From: Gamsiella multidivaricata
Taxonomy: Eukaryota > Mortierellomycota > Mortierellomycetes > Mortierellales > Mortierellaceae
Length of the DNA stretch: 64,000 nt
Direction of reading: 5' to 3'
Assembly: GCF_025024155.1 (NCBI RefSeq)
Contig: NW_026251819.1
Coordinates: 30,587 to 94,586, forward strand
Shown here: positions 49,679 through 61,413 of the stretch, piece after piece
Position numbering within the stretch: the first letter of the stretch is position 1
Layout: each line of letters begins with the position of its first letter
Translations under genes and position numbers: made by a program
Notes under the pieces: generated by a model
Databases searched by the model: none
The model's input: only the letters and a program-made list of their open reading frames with translations
Told to the model about the DNA's origin: nothing

Positions 49679-52139
49679 TTACAGGAAGGGCTCAAGATCG
49701 AACTCGAGAGCAGAGGTTGGGAAGTTGATTCCAAACTTCTCAAGCACTTCGGGGTGGAGGATACCGAACGATCCGATGACCTTGGTCTCGCCCTTCTGAC
49801 GAAGGTAGATGTCTGCGCATCGTGATGGGAAATACGTCGGATTTTCAGAGTCCTGGATCCAGTATCCCGAAGCGGTGCCGTTCTTATCGACAGGCTGTGC
49901 ATGCAGCATCTGAAGGGTACGATCGAGCAACCCATGAATCTGCTCCAGTCCACTCGTCTTGTTGGAGTACGTCGCGCACACCTTGCGGATATTGCGGGAA
50001 CGACGCTCCATGGAATCATCCTTCACGGCCGTATCGCCGACCTCGAAGACCTTGATGGGCAACGAATGCTTCTTGTTCTCCTTCAGGGTCTTCAGCACAC
50101 CGGGGAGGAGCGAAGTACGCACCACCTGGTATTCGATGGTCTTTGGATGCGCGAGGCGGACAGCAATGTTACCAGGATCCTTCTGACGCAAGAACGTAAA
50201 GTTCTCATCGTGTGAGCACTATAATTTCAGGAAGAATAAATAGGTTAATGCCTAAATAATAAAAGTTCAGTAAAGTGCCGGATAACCGTTTCTAATATCA
50301 AAGATCTTACCAAGGTCAATGGGCTGACCTCGCTCCATCCGGCAAGAGCCAACTCCAAACGGGCAACATCCGCGAGCTTGTTGAGAGGGTAAGGCTTTCC
50401 AATCGTGCTGACCGAGGGTGCGGTATGGGGCAAGTTGTTGAAGCCGTACGCAATAGCAACGTCCTCCATGATATCGCACTGGTGAAGAACGTCCGAACGA
50501 GTCACAGGCACCTGAACAGTAACCTCGTTCTTGTCCCCCTTGCTAGGCTCAGCCTCCAGCGACATCTTATTCAACAGGCCGCAGATCTCATCAGGGCTCA
50601 GCTTCAGTCCTGTGCAGCTGTTGATGTAGTCAACCTTGGCCGTTGCAGTGCGCGAAGAAAGATCAGGAGTCACTCCTGCGGGCTGACGGTTATCCTCGTA
50701 CACGACCTCGACCTGCTCGACACTAAGTAAGAAAGTATGATAGAGGGGCGAATGGAGTGAGTCATAATGCATACACGCCTATGAATCCTGATCGCAACCA
50801 GAAAACGACGAATATAGCTTACGTGAAGGGCTCGGCGCAGTACTCTGAGAACATGGCCACCATGGTATTGAGAACAATCTTGCCCTTTGTCAAATCCGTA
50901 GCTGTGCACTCAATGAAGACGTTCTTGGTGTCCAGTGTGATCTTGGAGTGGTTGCTGTTGATGATGGGGGGCAGCGAAAGAACTTGACGATTGGAGTCGT
51001 AGATGATGGGGTAAACAGGAGAATCGCGGATGATAGGCAGGAACTTTCCAAGATGCTTGTCCGACTCGTAGAAGGTCATCAGCTCCTCCGCGTTCATGTT
51101 CTTCTCCTGGTTCAAGGGCACAAATTGAATATCCCTGGGAGCCAGGGCCTCGTAAGTAAAAGGCCCCTTGATTGCGTCCAAATCATGCGTTCCAATGGCG
51201 ACCAGCGTGCGCTTCCTGCAAATGTTCATGTGCAGCTTGTCCTGCAGATCAATGAAGTTTTTGTAGTTGAGCTCCGTGAACTTAACATTCCTGAGAACAG
51301 CGCAAACAACGAAGGGTCTGATGGCTGCGGTCTAAATGGTTGCATTTCGTAAAATAAAGTGACAGTGGTTAGTCTGGAAGATTGGAGGACCGATCAAATA
51401 TGTCAAAAGGCGAGCCCTGAATAATGGAGAGCGAACCCACCTCGGGCTTGACAATCATCTTCTGAAGAGGCTGGCCGTTAGGGGGAGGGACAATCTTGTA
51501 GACTGGAGGCTTGGCCATGCCCTGGAAGACCAAAAGGGATCGAGAGATGCCCTCATGGCAAAGAAGATCATAACTACAATGAGATACACAGTCCCAGAAG
51601 CAAAGGACGAGTTCAAAGATGGTCAGCGTTTCTGACCCTGGCGAGTCTGATAGAATGTTGTCCACGCGCGGGAATAGTATGTAGATTCGGCTGCGTATGT
51701 TACCGATTGGCAGGAATGTCGATCTTCAAGATAGGCCTGTCTGACACGCTATCATCGACCTTGTGGGCTCCGACCTCCTTGATAGCCATCTCCTTTGGAG
51801 ATGTCTATTTGGCGGCAATCGTATATACCATTAGTATCATGCCAAGGTCCTGATATGTTGAAAATGAGTTATCAACCGAGTACAAATTCGAGTGGTAACC
51901 TACATCCTCCTCGAGTTCGATGCCAAAGTTGAAACAGAGGTCCATGAACTCATCGAAGGCTATATCAGTTCATCCAGAAAGCACAAATAAAGATGAGTTG
52001 ACTCGAGTAATGGTACTTTGACAGCAAGAAACTGGCTACTTTCGAAAAAGCACATTCAGGAGAAGAAATGCTGTTGCGTACTGTAGTCTCTTCCGAGTGC
52101 GGAGTAGAGTTCCTCCTTGTCGACGTTAACGGTGGGCAT
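49679..52139 (-). CDS. FRS1: Phenylalanyl-tRNA synthetase beta subunit, cytosolic
   Basis: Exons complement(49679..50218, 50311..50722, 50823..51331, 51441..51573, 51704..51804, 51904..51959, 52082..52139); 602 aa (yeast FRS1 595). Partner of the alpha subunit in the cytosolic alpha2-beta2 enzyme that charges tRNA-Phe. Seen: [19 protein letters not shown], then [11 protein letters not shown]; the B3/B4 editing region with [27 protein letters not shown]-like [13 protein letters not shown] and [32 protein letters not shown]5 with [20 protein letters not shown] and [19 protein letters not shown]; core B6/B7 with [17 protein letters not shown] and a C-terminal [16 protein letters not shown]. All exons are in phase. 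Very secure. Confidence 0.96.
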
Positions 52140-52269
52140 GATGAATGATGCGAGCTATGCGGTGAAGAGAAGAGGGCAACAGGCGGGCGTTCTGTTTATT
52201 TCTGTTGCAAGGACTGCTCATTGGTGAATCACTCATTTTTCCCTGGCGCAAGATTAAGGGGCCCGTAGA

Positions 52270-52632
52270 GCAGACTCATCCTACATACATTTCTCCAACG
52301 CAGAGACACACGTCCCAGTACAGCTCCTCCAACTCGGCAAAGAAGCCGTTCTTTGTCACTGAATCATTCCCCGCAGTGGCCCAGCTCTTCTTTGCTTCTT
52401 GGATTGACCGAACAAGCTTGCGCTTGTGAGTCCTCCAGGAAATTGGAATAGCGGACAGGGACAAAAGACACCAACGTCGCGGTGTGGAGCGAGGAAGCAG
52501 TCCATTGCTTGCAAAAAGATGGGTAACGTGGCCGAACGAGGCAGTGCTTTGCAACTGCAACGGCTTCGTTTCGAGACATCGGCTGGTTGTGTGGAGAACT
52601 GAGAACCCCGTCATATGGAAATACGTTTTCAA
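52270..52632 (-). repeat. Dispersed repeat, copy 2
   Basis: On the minus strand, SIQEAKKSWATAGNDSVTKN followed by GFFAELEELYWDVC and CLCVGE; about 52290-52432 aligns with 4000-4145. Farther upstream another frame on the same strand (NQPMSRNEAVAVAKHCLVRP) looks coding but needs a frameshift to join, so the copy is a relic. It lies in the space between FRS1 and the bZIP gene. Outside the aligned core I see no further similarity between the copies. Confidence 0.55.
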
Positions 52633-52946
52633 GGCTCACATCTATCGCGGCCCTGTCACTCATGAACAGACGACATTTACAGATGGTGCAAGTAACATTG
52701 TCCTATCGCTAACGCAGCAACGAGAGGCACCAGTGATTTTTTTTAATTCACAAGAGTTTTGTCCGCAGCCGTCTATGGGCTATCTGAAAATCCATGGATG
52801 CGGACATAACAGCTTAACAATAAGAAAATGACAAAAAGAATGGTGGATTAATGCAAAGGAAATAATAACAAAATGACCAAGTGAGTGGAACTAAACGAGC
52901 ATTTCTAGCCATCTCCTTCCTCCTCGTGTTCCCTCCCTCGCGGATT

Positions 52947-54413
52947 TTAATAGACGTCGAGTTTGATACGTTTGCTAGCCTGATCATCAAGACTGGCAGA
53001 GACCTCGTGAAGACGCGAGTCCTTCTCTACAATCAGCCCCCGCAACCATTTGACCTCCATCTCCAACTCTTTGACGCGGGCCTCCAATGTCTCGGCACGC
53101 AGGGTCTGCTCCTTAGCAGTCTGCTCCAGGGCCTGCTCCCTTAGCTTCTTCTTGTAGCGGAAACGTGCCGACGCTGCCGTGTTGCGACGTCTCTTATCCT
53201 CTTCCGCAGCGACCTTCTGCAGATACTCGGGATCATCCTTCGAAAACGAATCAGCAGCCGATTTCTCGTACTCCTTATTATTCTCGGCGTCATTGTCCTT
53301 GTCTTCTGATAACAAGGTAGGAACGGTGAGGGATGCGCTCTTGGCCGCAGTGGCGGCGGCGGTGCTGGCGGCGGTAGCAGCGGCAGCAATGGCACTGGCA
53401 TTGGCTGTGGTAGGGCTCTTAGGGGCGAGGGCAACCAAGGTGGCAGCAGGGGCAATGGCAGCCGAGGGCTGAAGGGCCTTTTGCTGCTTCTTGGTCAGGG
53501 GTGTGGCCGCCTTGAACTGAGGCATTGGCTGGCGCAAAAGCTTTGCAGCTGCGGGCGTAGTGGGCGCCGTGGCAGGGGCAATGTTGGGCAGGAGCAGAGG
53601 AAGACCAGACAAACGCTGGGGTTGCTGCTGCTGCTGCTGAACAGATTGCGGTTGCTGAAGCTGCTGTTGCTGTTGCACCTGAGCCGAAGCCGAGTAGGCG
53701 GCCAATAGGGAATGGAAAGCATTGATGGCAGCGGCTTGCTCCTGGAGCTCTGGCAGGCTCGTGGCCTTTTCAGTGCTGAGAGGATTACGCTGGCGAGTGC
53801 GCTCCAAGAGGGACAGTGGGCGAGACTCTACAATTGGGTCAATGGTAATGTAGCAAACAACATCAGGAATGAGCATTGGTCTTTCAGTGGCATTGTGAAG
53901 ATACAGCAAGTGGGTGCATAGCTTGGAAAGCAGGGAGTGAATGTGAGTGTGCGAGGCCTGTTGAACAGAAATGGCCCCTTATTAATCCAGGACTGGACTA
54001 GGGCAGGTGGAATTATATCATAGCGGATATGCAACTAGAAGAGACGAGGCATTACCTTCCTGAGGCAGGTTCAAGTACTCCATCAAGTGCTGCTGATCCA
54101 AGGCAGATTGAGGATTGTGTCCAACCTGCTTGTTCGTAGTTGGCTTGGACGCCTCAACTGCAGGAGCGACAGGGGAGGCAACTGTGGAGGCAGGAACAGT
54201 AGTCAATCCCTGGGTTGAGGGATGATTTAAGGACGAGAGAGCATCAAATCCTGAGTCCTGCTCAAAGATACCAAGACCCGGAGGCATGTCGAAAGTAAAC
54301 TCGGCGTTGGTCCAGAGCGAGAGCTCGGCCGAGTAGTCCTCGGGCGAGGACATGACGGGCGACTCGGACGAGTTGAGGTTGGCGATAAGAGACAAGTAAG
54401 GATTCTCAGTCAT
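52947..54413 (-). CDS. bZIP transcription factor, CYS3/METR type
   Basis: Exons complement(52947..53827, 54056..54413); 412 aa. Seen: bZIP at about residues 326-388 with basic region KRRRNTAASARFRYKKKLRE followed by a zipper (ALEQTAKEQTLRAETLEARV, then LEMEVKWLRGLIVEK). The R-N-T-A-A-S-A-R-F-R core and the W-L-R-G-L-I-V-E end are characteristic of fungal CYS-3/MetR regulators, which switch on sulfate and methionine uptake genes when sulfur is low; GCN4-type factors differ here. The N-terminal half has an acidic/hydrophobic activation-like part (SLWTNAEFTFDMPPGLGIFE) and long Gln and Ala/Thr tracts. Start ATG 54413 is followed directly by coding. A CYS3-type role is inference from the bZIP only. 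Confidence 0.85.
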
Positions 54414-56550
54414 GATTGCGAAGTGTGAAAAAGAGAGATGATGAGGATCAGGATGATCGGGAGACGTGGGATGAGTGGAGTGAAGGGGAAGGGCCTCTCT
54501 TTTTTTGAGTCGACAGAGGCGACTTTGGAGAACGGGATCAGGTAGACACACCCAGTGGGATGAGATGCAATGGCGGATCTTTTGTCTTTGAAGGAAAGAG
54601 AAAAAAGAATGAGGAAGGAAAAAAAAAAAAGAAAAAAACAGGGAAATCTTTTAAAAGGCGGTGACTCGATAGTGAAAAGTCGGGGTCATCAGTCAAATAT
54701 ATCCACTTGACTGAGGTCTCTGGCTGTGCGTGATAAAGATCTTCGAACCACACGTCCGCACCCAAGGCTCGATCGCAATTTAAGCTGCCTGGGGTAGTCT
54801 AGTAGTAGGGTACCAATCCCCATGTAGATTCCTATAGTGCTGGATCCCTCAATACTGAGTGTGTAGGGGCCAGATTCAGCAGACAATTGCCAAGGCTAGG
54901 AACCTTTGGGATGATGGCGGATATGACCCTCGGACCAAATCACCCACTTTACTAGCCGCTAGCATATCATATGACAGCCGTTTTATGCGCAGCGAAGGAA
55001 GGATCTATGCCCGGTCGATATCGCATATCATGCAGAAGCAAGAAATGTCGTTGGTTAGTTGCTCCCCCCCTCCTTTCCCACCCTCAACAGCGAAAGGCAT
55101 GGTGTGCAATGCTATTTTTTTTTTTTTTTTTCAAGACGACCGTCCCTAATCTATCCATCCCCACCGACGCGCTGTTTTTTGTGTTGACAGCCATGCGCAC
55201 TTAAAGGGTTGAGGCAACAAATGACAAATCAATACAAGGTTTGGGTGCAATTTCTAATGCAAACGCCGGAGAGATAAAAATGCGCAGACAAAAACAGACG
55301 CATTCGAGTAAGTAGTCTACATGGTACAGGTTCAAGGCCTCTGCTGTCATCATCAACCGTCATCATCGTCAATCGAAGTAAGGTGATCCTCCTACACATG
55401 TTTGGGTCAATTACTTAAGTAACTGTTGTGTGTCCGTGTATAGTGTGCACGTGTAGCCTACATCCCCGCGCTCTTTCACTAAAAAGCTTGAGTTGATTGC
55501 CTATCCGTGACATTCCAGGGCCACAGGTCGCGGCTGTAGTGCGACTAGCGGCAAAGTAATTACTCGAATCAAGAAAGCACCGGTATTTCTCACAGTAAAG
55601 AAGCCATTTCTTCTGTATCAGCATGGGTACCAGAACTGCCGTAACTTGTAAGAAATAGATGTTAGCCTTGGACTTCACCGCCCATGTGGAATGAGTTGGC
55701 TTTGGAGAGGTCTCCTCCACTCTATAAACAATAGAATGACAAAGCATGAAGTATGATTTACTCGCCCTACAGGCGGCATTCAGGCAGCCAGCTGGTAGCC
55801 GGTTTGCGAAACCATTTCCTGAGGTGAAGTATAGTTTCCCAAGTTCGAACTTCGATATCTTTTCATTGCGAAAGGGTTGTCCAAGTTCAGCACGTACACG
55901 GAAGTAAAAATATGTACGCCGAGGGAAGGATATCTCATTTTCCTAATGTCGCCAACTCAACCGTTCCTCCCTCTTAAAAATATACCACTCCGCATACCCT
56001 CCAGTGACAATGACGGCGACAGCGATATCTTCGGCAACTACACTACTTATAACTGCAGCCACACCGACACTGACAGCGACGACGTTGACAGCGATGTCAG
56101 CCTGCCGAAGTGTAGAGATGAACAAAGCAAAAAGGCGAATACCAGTTCACGAGCGTATTTTTTTTTTTTTTTTTTTTTTTTTTGGCAGAAAGAGACAGAG
56201 AGAGATGTTATGTTGGTCATCGTTTGTTGCCACCAAAAAAAAAGAGGATATGAGGCAACGGTGTGGATGTCTAGAAGCTGGGCAACTTCACCCAAGTTCG
56301 ATGCTAAAAAAAATTTGCGCGAAACCTTATTGAACTTCGGTTCGAGTTTCGCAAGCTGGCTAATGAAGTTCTGTAGAGTGGCGAATGGATTTCCTGCACT
56401 ATCCATATGCTGCTGCTAAGAAGCCCAGGAGCATGATCGAGCGCAACCGATCATCCTCAACATCCCATTGGATAGATTTTTTTTAAATGTTATTCAGGGC
56501 ACAGCTCAGACAGCACTCTCAGTTCACTTCATTCGATTCGACCCCTCCGC
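54414..56550. other. Intergenic with no supported gene
   Basis: 2.1 kb. The part next to the bZIP gene is its pyrimidine-rich 5' leader on the minus strand. Poly-T/A tracts occur at about 55117-55132 and 56158-56181. A minus-strand ATG frame at 56406 (MDSAGNPFATLQNFISQLAK) could start a small gene, but it soon runs into a Lys-coding A-tract and no second exon is evident. Confidence 0.4.
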
Positions 56551-58400
56551 ATGCCATCGACTAATCATCACACCTCCCTCTCACCCTCCTCTACCATTCC
56601 CTCCTCCCTCGACAACACGACCGCCCGCCACCCCAACCGACTGCGACAGCAGCAGCAACAACCCATTGCCTCACCTACTGCTGCCCGCCGTCGCCTTCCC
56701 ACCATTCCCGCACCTCCCAAGGACAGCAGCACCTCTAGTTCTCCTGCCTTTGTTCTCCCTGGGAAACGAGGCAAGGCCACACGACTCGTCCTTGTCGCAG
56801 TTATCCTCTTCCCCCCAGTAGTTATCTTCCTTTTAGCCATGTTGCCATTCATTCTCCTTTTTACAGGTTCGTTCAATTGGCATAGGAATATGTATATCAA
56901 ATAACATTCGATGGTAAGCTGACATGAATGAATCTTTGACCTGCAAAAAAAAAAAAAAAAAAAAATATATATAGTCGTTATTACGTACTCAATCGCCTGG
57001 CTCCTGTATTGGAGCAGGGCTGGGGCTGTCACTTTTTCAGCCATGCCTCTGGACCCAAGGAGGGTGTTGAAGATCAACAGGGTCGTCTTCTCAGTCATCT
57101 TTTCAAACTTTTCCCTGATACCCATCGGACTCTCTCTGGTCCGTTACCGTTACTGGACTATGCGTCGTTCCACCGACTATATGTAAGTGCCCTATTCTGG
57201 TCGTTTGAAAAGCAGTTGAGCGTCTATTTGCATAAGACTGACAATGCAGCGTTCATCATTGGGAATTAGTACCGACGTCCATTATAATCCAAAGCGACCC
57301 AGCAACAAATTGGATGTTTATATTCCTCGGGATCGTGTTCAGACCATGGACTCGAATTATTTTCGGGATAACTGCGACGAGAAGAAACTGCGACCGGTTG
57401 TTGTCTTCATTTATGGAGGAGCATGGTCTGCTGGCTCCAGGCTACTCTATACATTGGTGGGTATACGATTGCGATCCATGGGGTATCTGGTCATCCTGCC
57501 GGATTACTCGATATACCCACAAGGCACGATCAAAGGGATGGAGGAAGATGTCAAGATGTCGATCCAATGGGCTCATAACAACTGTCTGAACTTTGGAGGG
57601 GACCCCAAGAGGATTTATCTGATGGGACATTCTGCGGGAGCACATCTCTGTGCCATTACAGTTCTAAACAACTGCATCCAACAGATTCCTGCGTCGTTGT
57701 TTGGGTCGTCTCCGGATGCCATTTCGACCTCGCCTATTTTGACAACGCTCTTAAACGCACCTGTGGACCAGGAACAGGAGGATGCATTGCCTCGCCTCCG
57801 AGGGATAATTTTCTGCTCGGGCGTATTTGATATCGGGGAGCATTACAAGCACGAATCTATGCGGGGTGTGGAGGAGATCTCGGCTATGGGAAGAGTCATG
57901 GGCAATTCGGAGCCGACATTCCGGCTCAACTCACCCACGATAATCCTGCAGGAGCTAATCCAGGTCTCAACGAGGATTGATCGGCACTATCCCACAGAGT
58001 CACAGACGCGCCACCAGAACCTGCTCCGTCATTTAAGGTCGCTCTGGCCCATCGAGACGCTGATGATCCATGGCGACCGTGACCAGACGGTGCCTGCTCG
58101 ATCTTCGTCCGAGTTCTTTATTGAGCTCAAGACACTGCAGTTGGGATCGAATGCCAGGCTGCGAGTCATGCATGGAATGGGCCACGAAGAGCCAGTCGTC
58201 GGTAAGCGTCGTGTCCCAAACTGAGACGTTTTTATTGCCAGGCGTTGGTTTGACTGACATTGTTGTTTTCATTGTTTTTGTGTCGCATGCTAGCGCTGAT
58301 GCCGTGTTTTGGTCGCAAGGCACCGTTTAGACAGCCATTGATGGAGGAGATTTGTCAGTTTATCGATGGGCACAAGCCCATGCCAAAGACACGACGATGA
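56551..58400 (+). CDS. Membrane-anchored alpha/beta-hydrolase (ICME/esterase-like)
   Basis: Exons 56551..56866, 56975..57182, 57270..58201, 58294..58400; 520 aa. The first about 75 residues are Ser/Pro/Gln-rich. Two adjacent hydrophobic helices follow at about 77-122 (LVAVILFPPVVIFLLAMLPF, then VVITYSIAWLLYW). The hydrolase starts near residue 176 (DVHYNPKRPSNKLDVYIP), with oxyanion VFIYGGAWSAG, nucleophile GHSAGAH (Ser about 296), acid IHGDRDQTVP and catalytic His in HGMGHEEPV. This order (membrane anchor, then HGG-type esterase) resembles isoprenylcysteine methylesterase and related hormone-sensitive-lipase-like enzymes. Substrate unknown. Exon 2 was fixed by phase; an alternative acceptor at 57249 would break the match. 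Confidence 0.82.
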
Positions 58401-59142
58401 GTGTTATAGAATAAACAGGTGGTGGAGATGGAAAATTGATTACTGGGAAGAAAATGAGGGGAAGGGGGGGGGAGGTGGTTTTCCCGTTCCGCTTGATGAG
58501 CATGCCAAATGTATGATAATGCTGCGTAAGGGACGAATGCCTGTGTGTCTCTAAGAATATAATCAGCCCAAAAGGCCCCTGTTTCTCTTTCATGGGTGCG
58601 CGTGTCCTTGGTTGTTTCTTCCTTATCGCGCACGCACACATACACACACATACACACATACAGACACTCTTTCCCTCGCCTCACGGCTTTTCTTTTGTCC
58701 CTTGCCACAGCGCACCTCCGCCGCCAACGGACACATCCATCCTCGATCAGCCTCTTTCTCTCTCTCTCCTCTTTTCACTTCTCTTTCCTCACTCCTCACT
58801 CCTCACTCCTCGCTCCCCACTCCGCTCTGTCTGCACCTGCCCTTACTTTATCTGCCCGAGAGATCCTCTGCTTCCACTGGAAAAGGAAGGAGGGAAAAGG
58901 AAAAAGGAAAAAGAAGCTCCACTCCATTCCACTACAATTATAAGAGCACAGCAAACCACGACCACAACACGACAACAAAGCAGCACACTGTACTACATCC
59001 ACTACAACCACTGCTGCTGCTGCTAATTCCCCTCTGCCGTTTGCGCTGCAACCCAACGTCGACCCATCCTCGACCATCAAGAGAAACGAGCTTGACTTGA
59101 CTTGGCTTGGCTGACCTGACATCTAAAATAAACAGGTTATTT
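58401..59142. promoter_or_regulatory. Pyrimidine-rich 5' leader
   Basis: 742 bp upstream of the mucin-like gene. It has a CACACATA repeat at about 58625-58665 and long CT-rich stretches at about 58740-58830 (CTCCTCACTCCTCACTC tandem units). A possible 5' UTR intron could end at AAACAG (59136). Confidence 0.4.
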
Positions 59143-61344
59143 ATGGAACATCCCGCACGGAAGGTCTCTCCCTCATCCACGTCCTCTTCCCCAAAGCCTT
59201 CATCCTCTGAGACAATATCCCCCCCCTGGTCTCCTTCGTCTCCACCTCCTCCCCCGTCTTCGCCTCCTTCCTCCCCTTCCCCCTCCGCCTCTCGCCTCAG
59301 CAGCAGCAGAGGCGCCACCACCACCACCACCACCACCACCACCACGGCTGCAGCAACCCCACCAATGTCCTCCCTCAGCTCCCCTTCTTCTCCTCCCTCT
59401 TCTTCTCCCTCTTCTTCTCCTCCTGCCACAAGAACCGAGCATCCCTCTTCTTCTCCTCCTGCCACAAGAACCGAGCATCCCTCCCCTTCTCCTCCAGGCA
59501 CCACCACCACAGCCGAGATGTCTTCAACAGAGCCCCAGCCGACAACAACAGCGGCCTCCAATCCTATCGAGACTACCACCACCGCCACCAGAACTATCAC
59601 CGAGCCACCGACTACTGCCATCACTACGACCACTTCCACGGCCGAGCCCTCAGTAACACCCACCACAGAGAGAACGACGACGACAACATCCGAAGAGCAT
59701 TCGACTGTGTCGATAGGCCCTGTCACAACGACGAAACTGACGACTCGACCGGAGACCAGCACCACCAAAGGGCCTACGATCACTCCATCCACGACACAGC
59801 AGAGCACGCAGGCGAGAGCGACGACAACGACACCGTACACAACCCAGTACGTGACCACGGTATCGATCGTCACCATCACAACGGTTGTGCCTCGGACAAC
59901 GGTCATCTCTGGTCGGGGAACGACTATCTATATTACAGAGACAACCATGGCGGCAACGCCGACGGTGATCCCAGATCCGAATCAGCCACCTCCGCCAGGG
60001 ACGCTCGTGGATCCCAACAATGGTGCAGGAAATGGCTTGAAGACTTGGCAGCTTACGTTGATTATAGTCGCGTGTCTGGTCGTCACTATAGCGGTCTCAG
60101 CGGCGTGTTTTATTGGGTCGGTCAAGAAACAGAGACGACATCGGGAGATGAAGCAACAGAGGGAGGGAAGCTCATTGTATGTCGGGGATGAGAGTATCAT
60201 GGGGGGTAGTGAAGTGGCCGAGAGTGGTGGCGGCAAGTCCATTAGGACGTTGATCGGAAACGGAGGGTATGGACAGGGAGAAGGCCAGGGTCAGGGCCAG
60301 GGCCAGGGACGGTGGAGTTCGATGATGTTTAGGTTTAGAAGGCCGTGGGATGCATTGGGCGCTTATCATGGATCGGGCCATCATCCGTCTGCGGCTGCAG
60401 CGGTGACGGCGAGACCTGGGGGGTTATGGCTGATGGATGAGGACCATCATAACTCGGGTCATGGGCATCACGAAGCGATAGGGTATGACGGATCCGTGGC
60501 TGCGGCGGCGATGTATCCGGTATCATATCAGAACGATGCCTCTCGACTAAGAGAGGAAGGAATGTATGTGGCGACAGGCCAACCTACGATGGCGGAGATG
60601 CAGGACCAGTTCTTGAATCCGAATAGGGCAACAGTGGCTGCCTCTGCTGTTGCTGCCGCTGCTGCTGCTGCTATTGGCAATAATACCCGCCCGATCTCGC
60701 CTTCGCCTGCGACTCCTTCATCACACGCGTCACCCATGCCGACGAACCAGAACAGTGCAACCAGCACTGCTTCGTCGCCATGTCTGCTACAGCCTCTGCT
60801 TGAGGGACGTTTTTCGGAGAGCACGGACTATGCGGATGGACAGGGATATGGCTGGCAACAGCAGCGTCAGAGTCAGGAGCAGCAAACCAGTTCGCAAAGA
60901 GAGAGTCAAGATGGATCTATGATGTCGGGTGGTCAAACGCGTACCGATGCTAGCGGTGGTCTTGGACTGGGTCTTATTGGCGAAGGGGATGACAGAAGGA
61001 CGATTGTCGTGAATCCAGATCAACTTGAAGCGAATGCGCTGTTTGAACATTTTCGTAAAGATCCACAGGCACTGCCGTTGACAGGTGCAACTGTGGAATC
61101 GCCGGCTTTGGTTCGGAAAGAGAGAGAGGGCGAGGATGAGGGCCAAGCGCGTGAAGCTACAGCTGCGGTTACAGTGGCATCAAACGATGATAATGACGTA
61201 GCAGGTAGTCAGCCAGCGGAGAAAGATCCGGCAGCGGCTCGTGTGGATGGCCTAGGCATCACGACCAACGCAAATCTCATCTCCAGAGAGACATCGCTGT
61301 CTGCGAAGAGCGTTAAGGGCAAAACCAATGCATCCTCTCTGTAG
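59143..61344 (+). CDS. Mucin-like single-pass membrane protein
   Basis: About 733 aa from ATG 59143, one exon. Residues 1-300 are almost wholly Ser/Thr/Pro, including a poly-Thr run and a 36-bp tandem duplication (SSPPATRTEHP twice, 59411-59482); such regions are heavily O-mannosylated in fungi. One hydrophobic helix at about 302-328 (LTLIIVACLVVTIAVSAACF) is followed by the basic stop-transfer KKQRRHREMKQQ. The cytoplasmic part is Gly-, Ala- and Gln-rich. The plan resembles cell-wall stress sensors of the Mid2/Wsc type, but no WSC cysteine domain is present. No signal peptide is visible at this start; an upstream exon may encode it. Function as a sensor is inference. Confidence 0.65.
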   Translation: MEHPARKVSPSSTSSSPKPSSSETISPPWSPSSPPPPPSSPPSSPSPSASRLSSSRGATTTTTTTTTTAAATPPMSSLSSPSSPPSSSPSSSPPATRTEHPSSSPPATRTEHPSPSPPGTTTTAEMSSTEPQPTTTAASNPIETTTTATRTITEPPTTAITTTTSTAEPSVTPTTERTTTTTSEEHSTVSIGPVTTTKLTTRPETSTTKGPTITPSTTQQSTQARATTTTPYTTQYVTTVSIVTITTVVPRTTVISGRGTTIYITETTMAATPTVIPDPNQPPPPGTLVDPNNGAGNGLKTWQLTLIIVACLVVTIAVSAACFIGSVKKQRRHREMKQQREGSSLYVGDESIMGGSEVAESGGGKSIRTLIGNGGYGQGEGQGQGQGQGRWSSMMFRFRRPWDALGAYHGSGHHPSAAAAVTARPGGLWLMDEDHHNSGHGHHEAIGYDGSVAAAAMYPVSYQNDASRLREEGMYVATGQPTMAEMQDQFLNPNRATVAASAVAAAAAAAIGNNTRPISPSPATPSSHASPMPTNQNSATSTASSPCLLQPLLEGRFSESTDYADGQGYGWQQQRQSQEQQTSSQRESQDGSMMSGGQTRTDASGGLGLGLIGEGDDRRTIVVNPDQLEANALFEHFRKDPQALPLTGATVESPALVRKEREGEDEGQAREATAAVTVASNDDNDVAGSQPAEKDPAAARVDGLGITTNANLISRETSLSAKSVKGKTNASSL

Positions 61345-61413
61345 CCAAATAAATCAAATCCACTCTTCCCTAGTATTGATTCTTTCTTATTTTATTTACA
61401 ATTAGAGTGGTCA

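Noticed and set aside
55877..56419. 180-codon plus-strand frame with poly-Phe
   Set aside because: Runs through a T-tract and lacks family features; more likely intergenic.
58938..59906. 322-codon Val/Gly-rich frame on minus strand
   Set aside because: Antisense shadow of the Thr/Ser-rich coding region of the mucin-like gene; no independent features.
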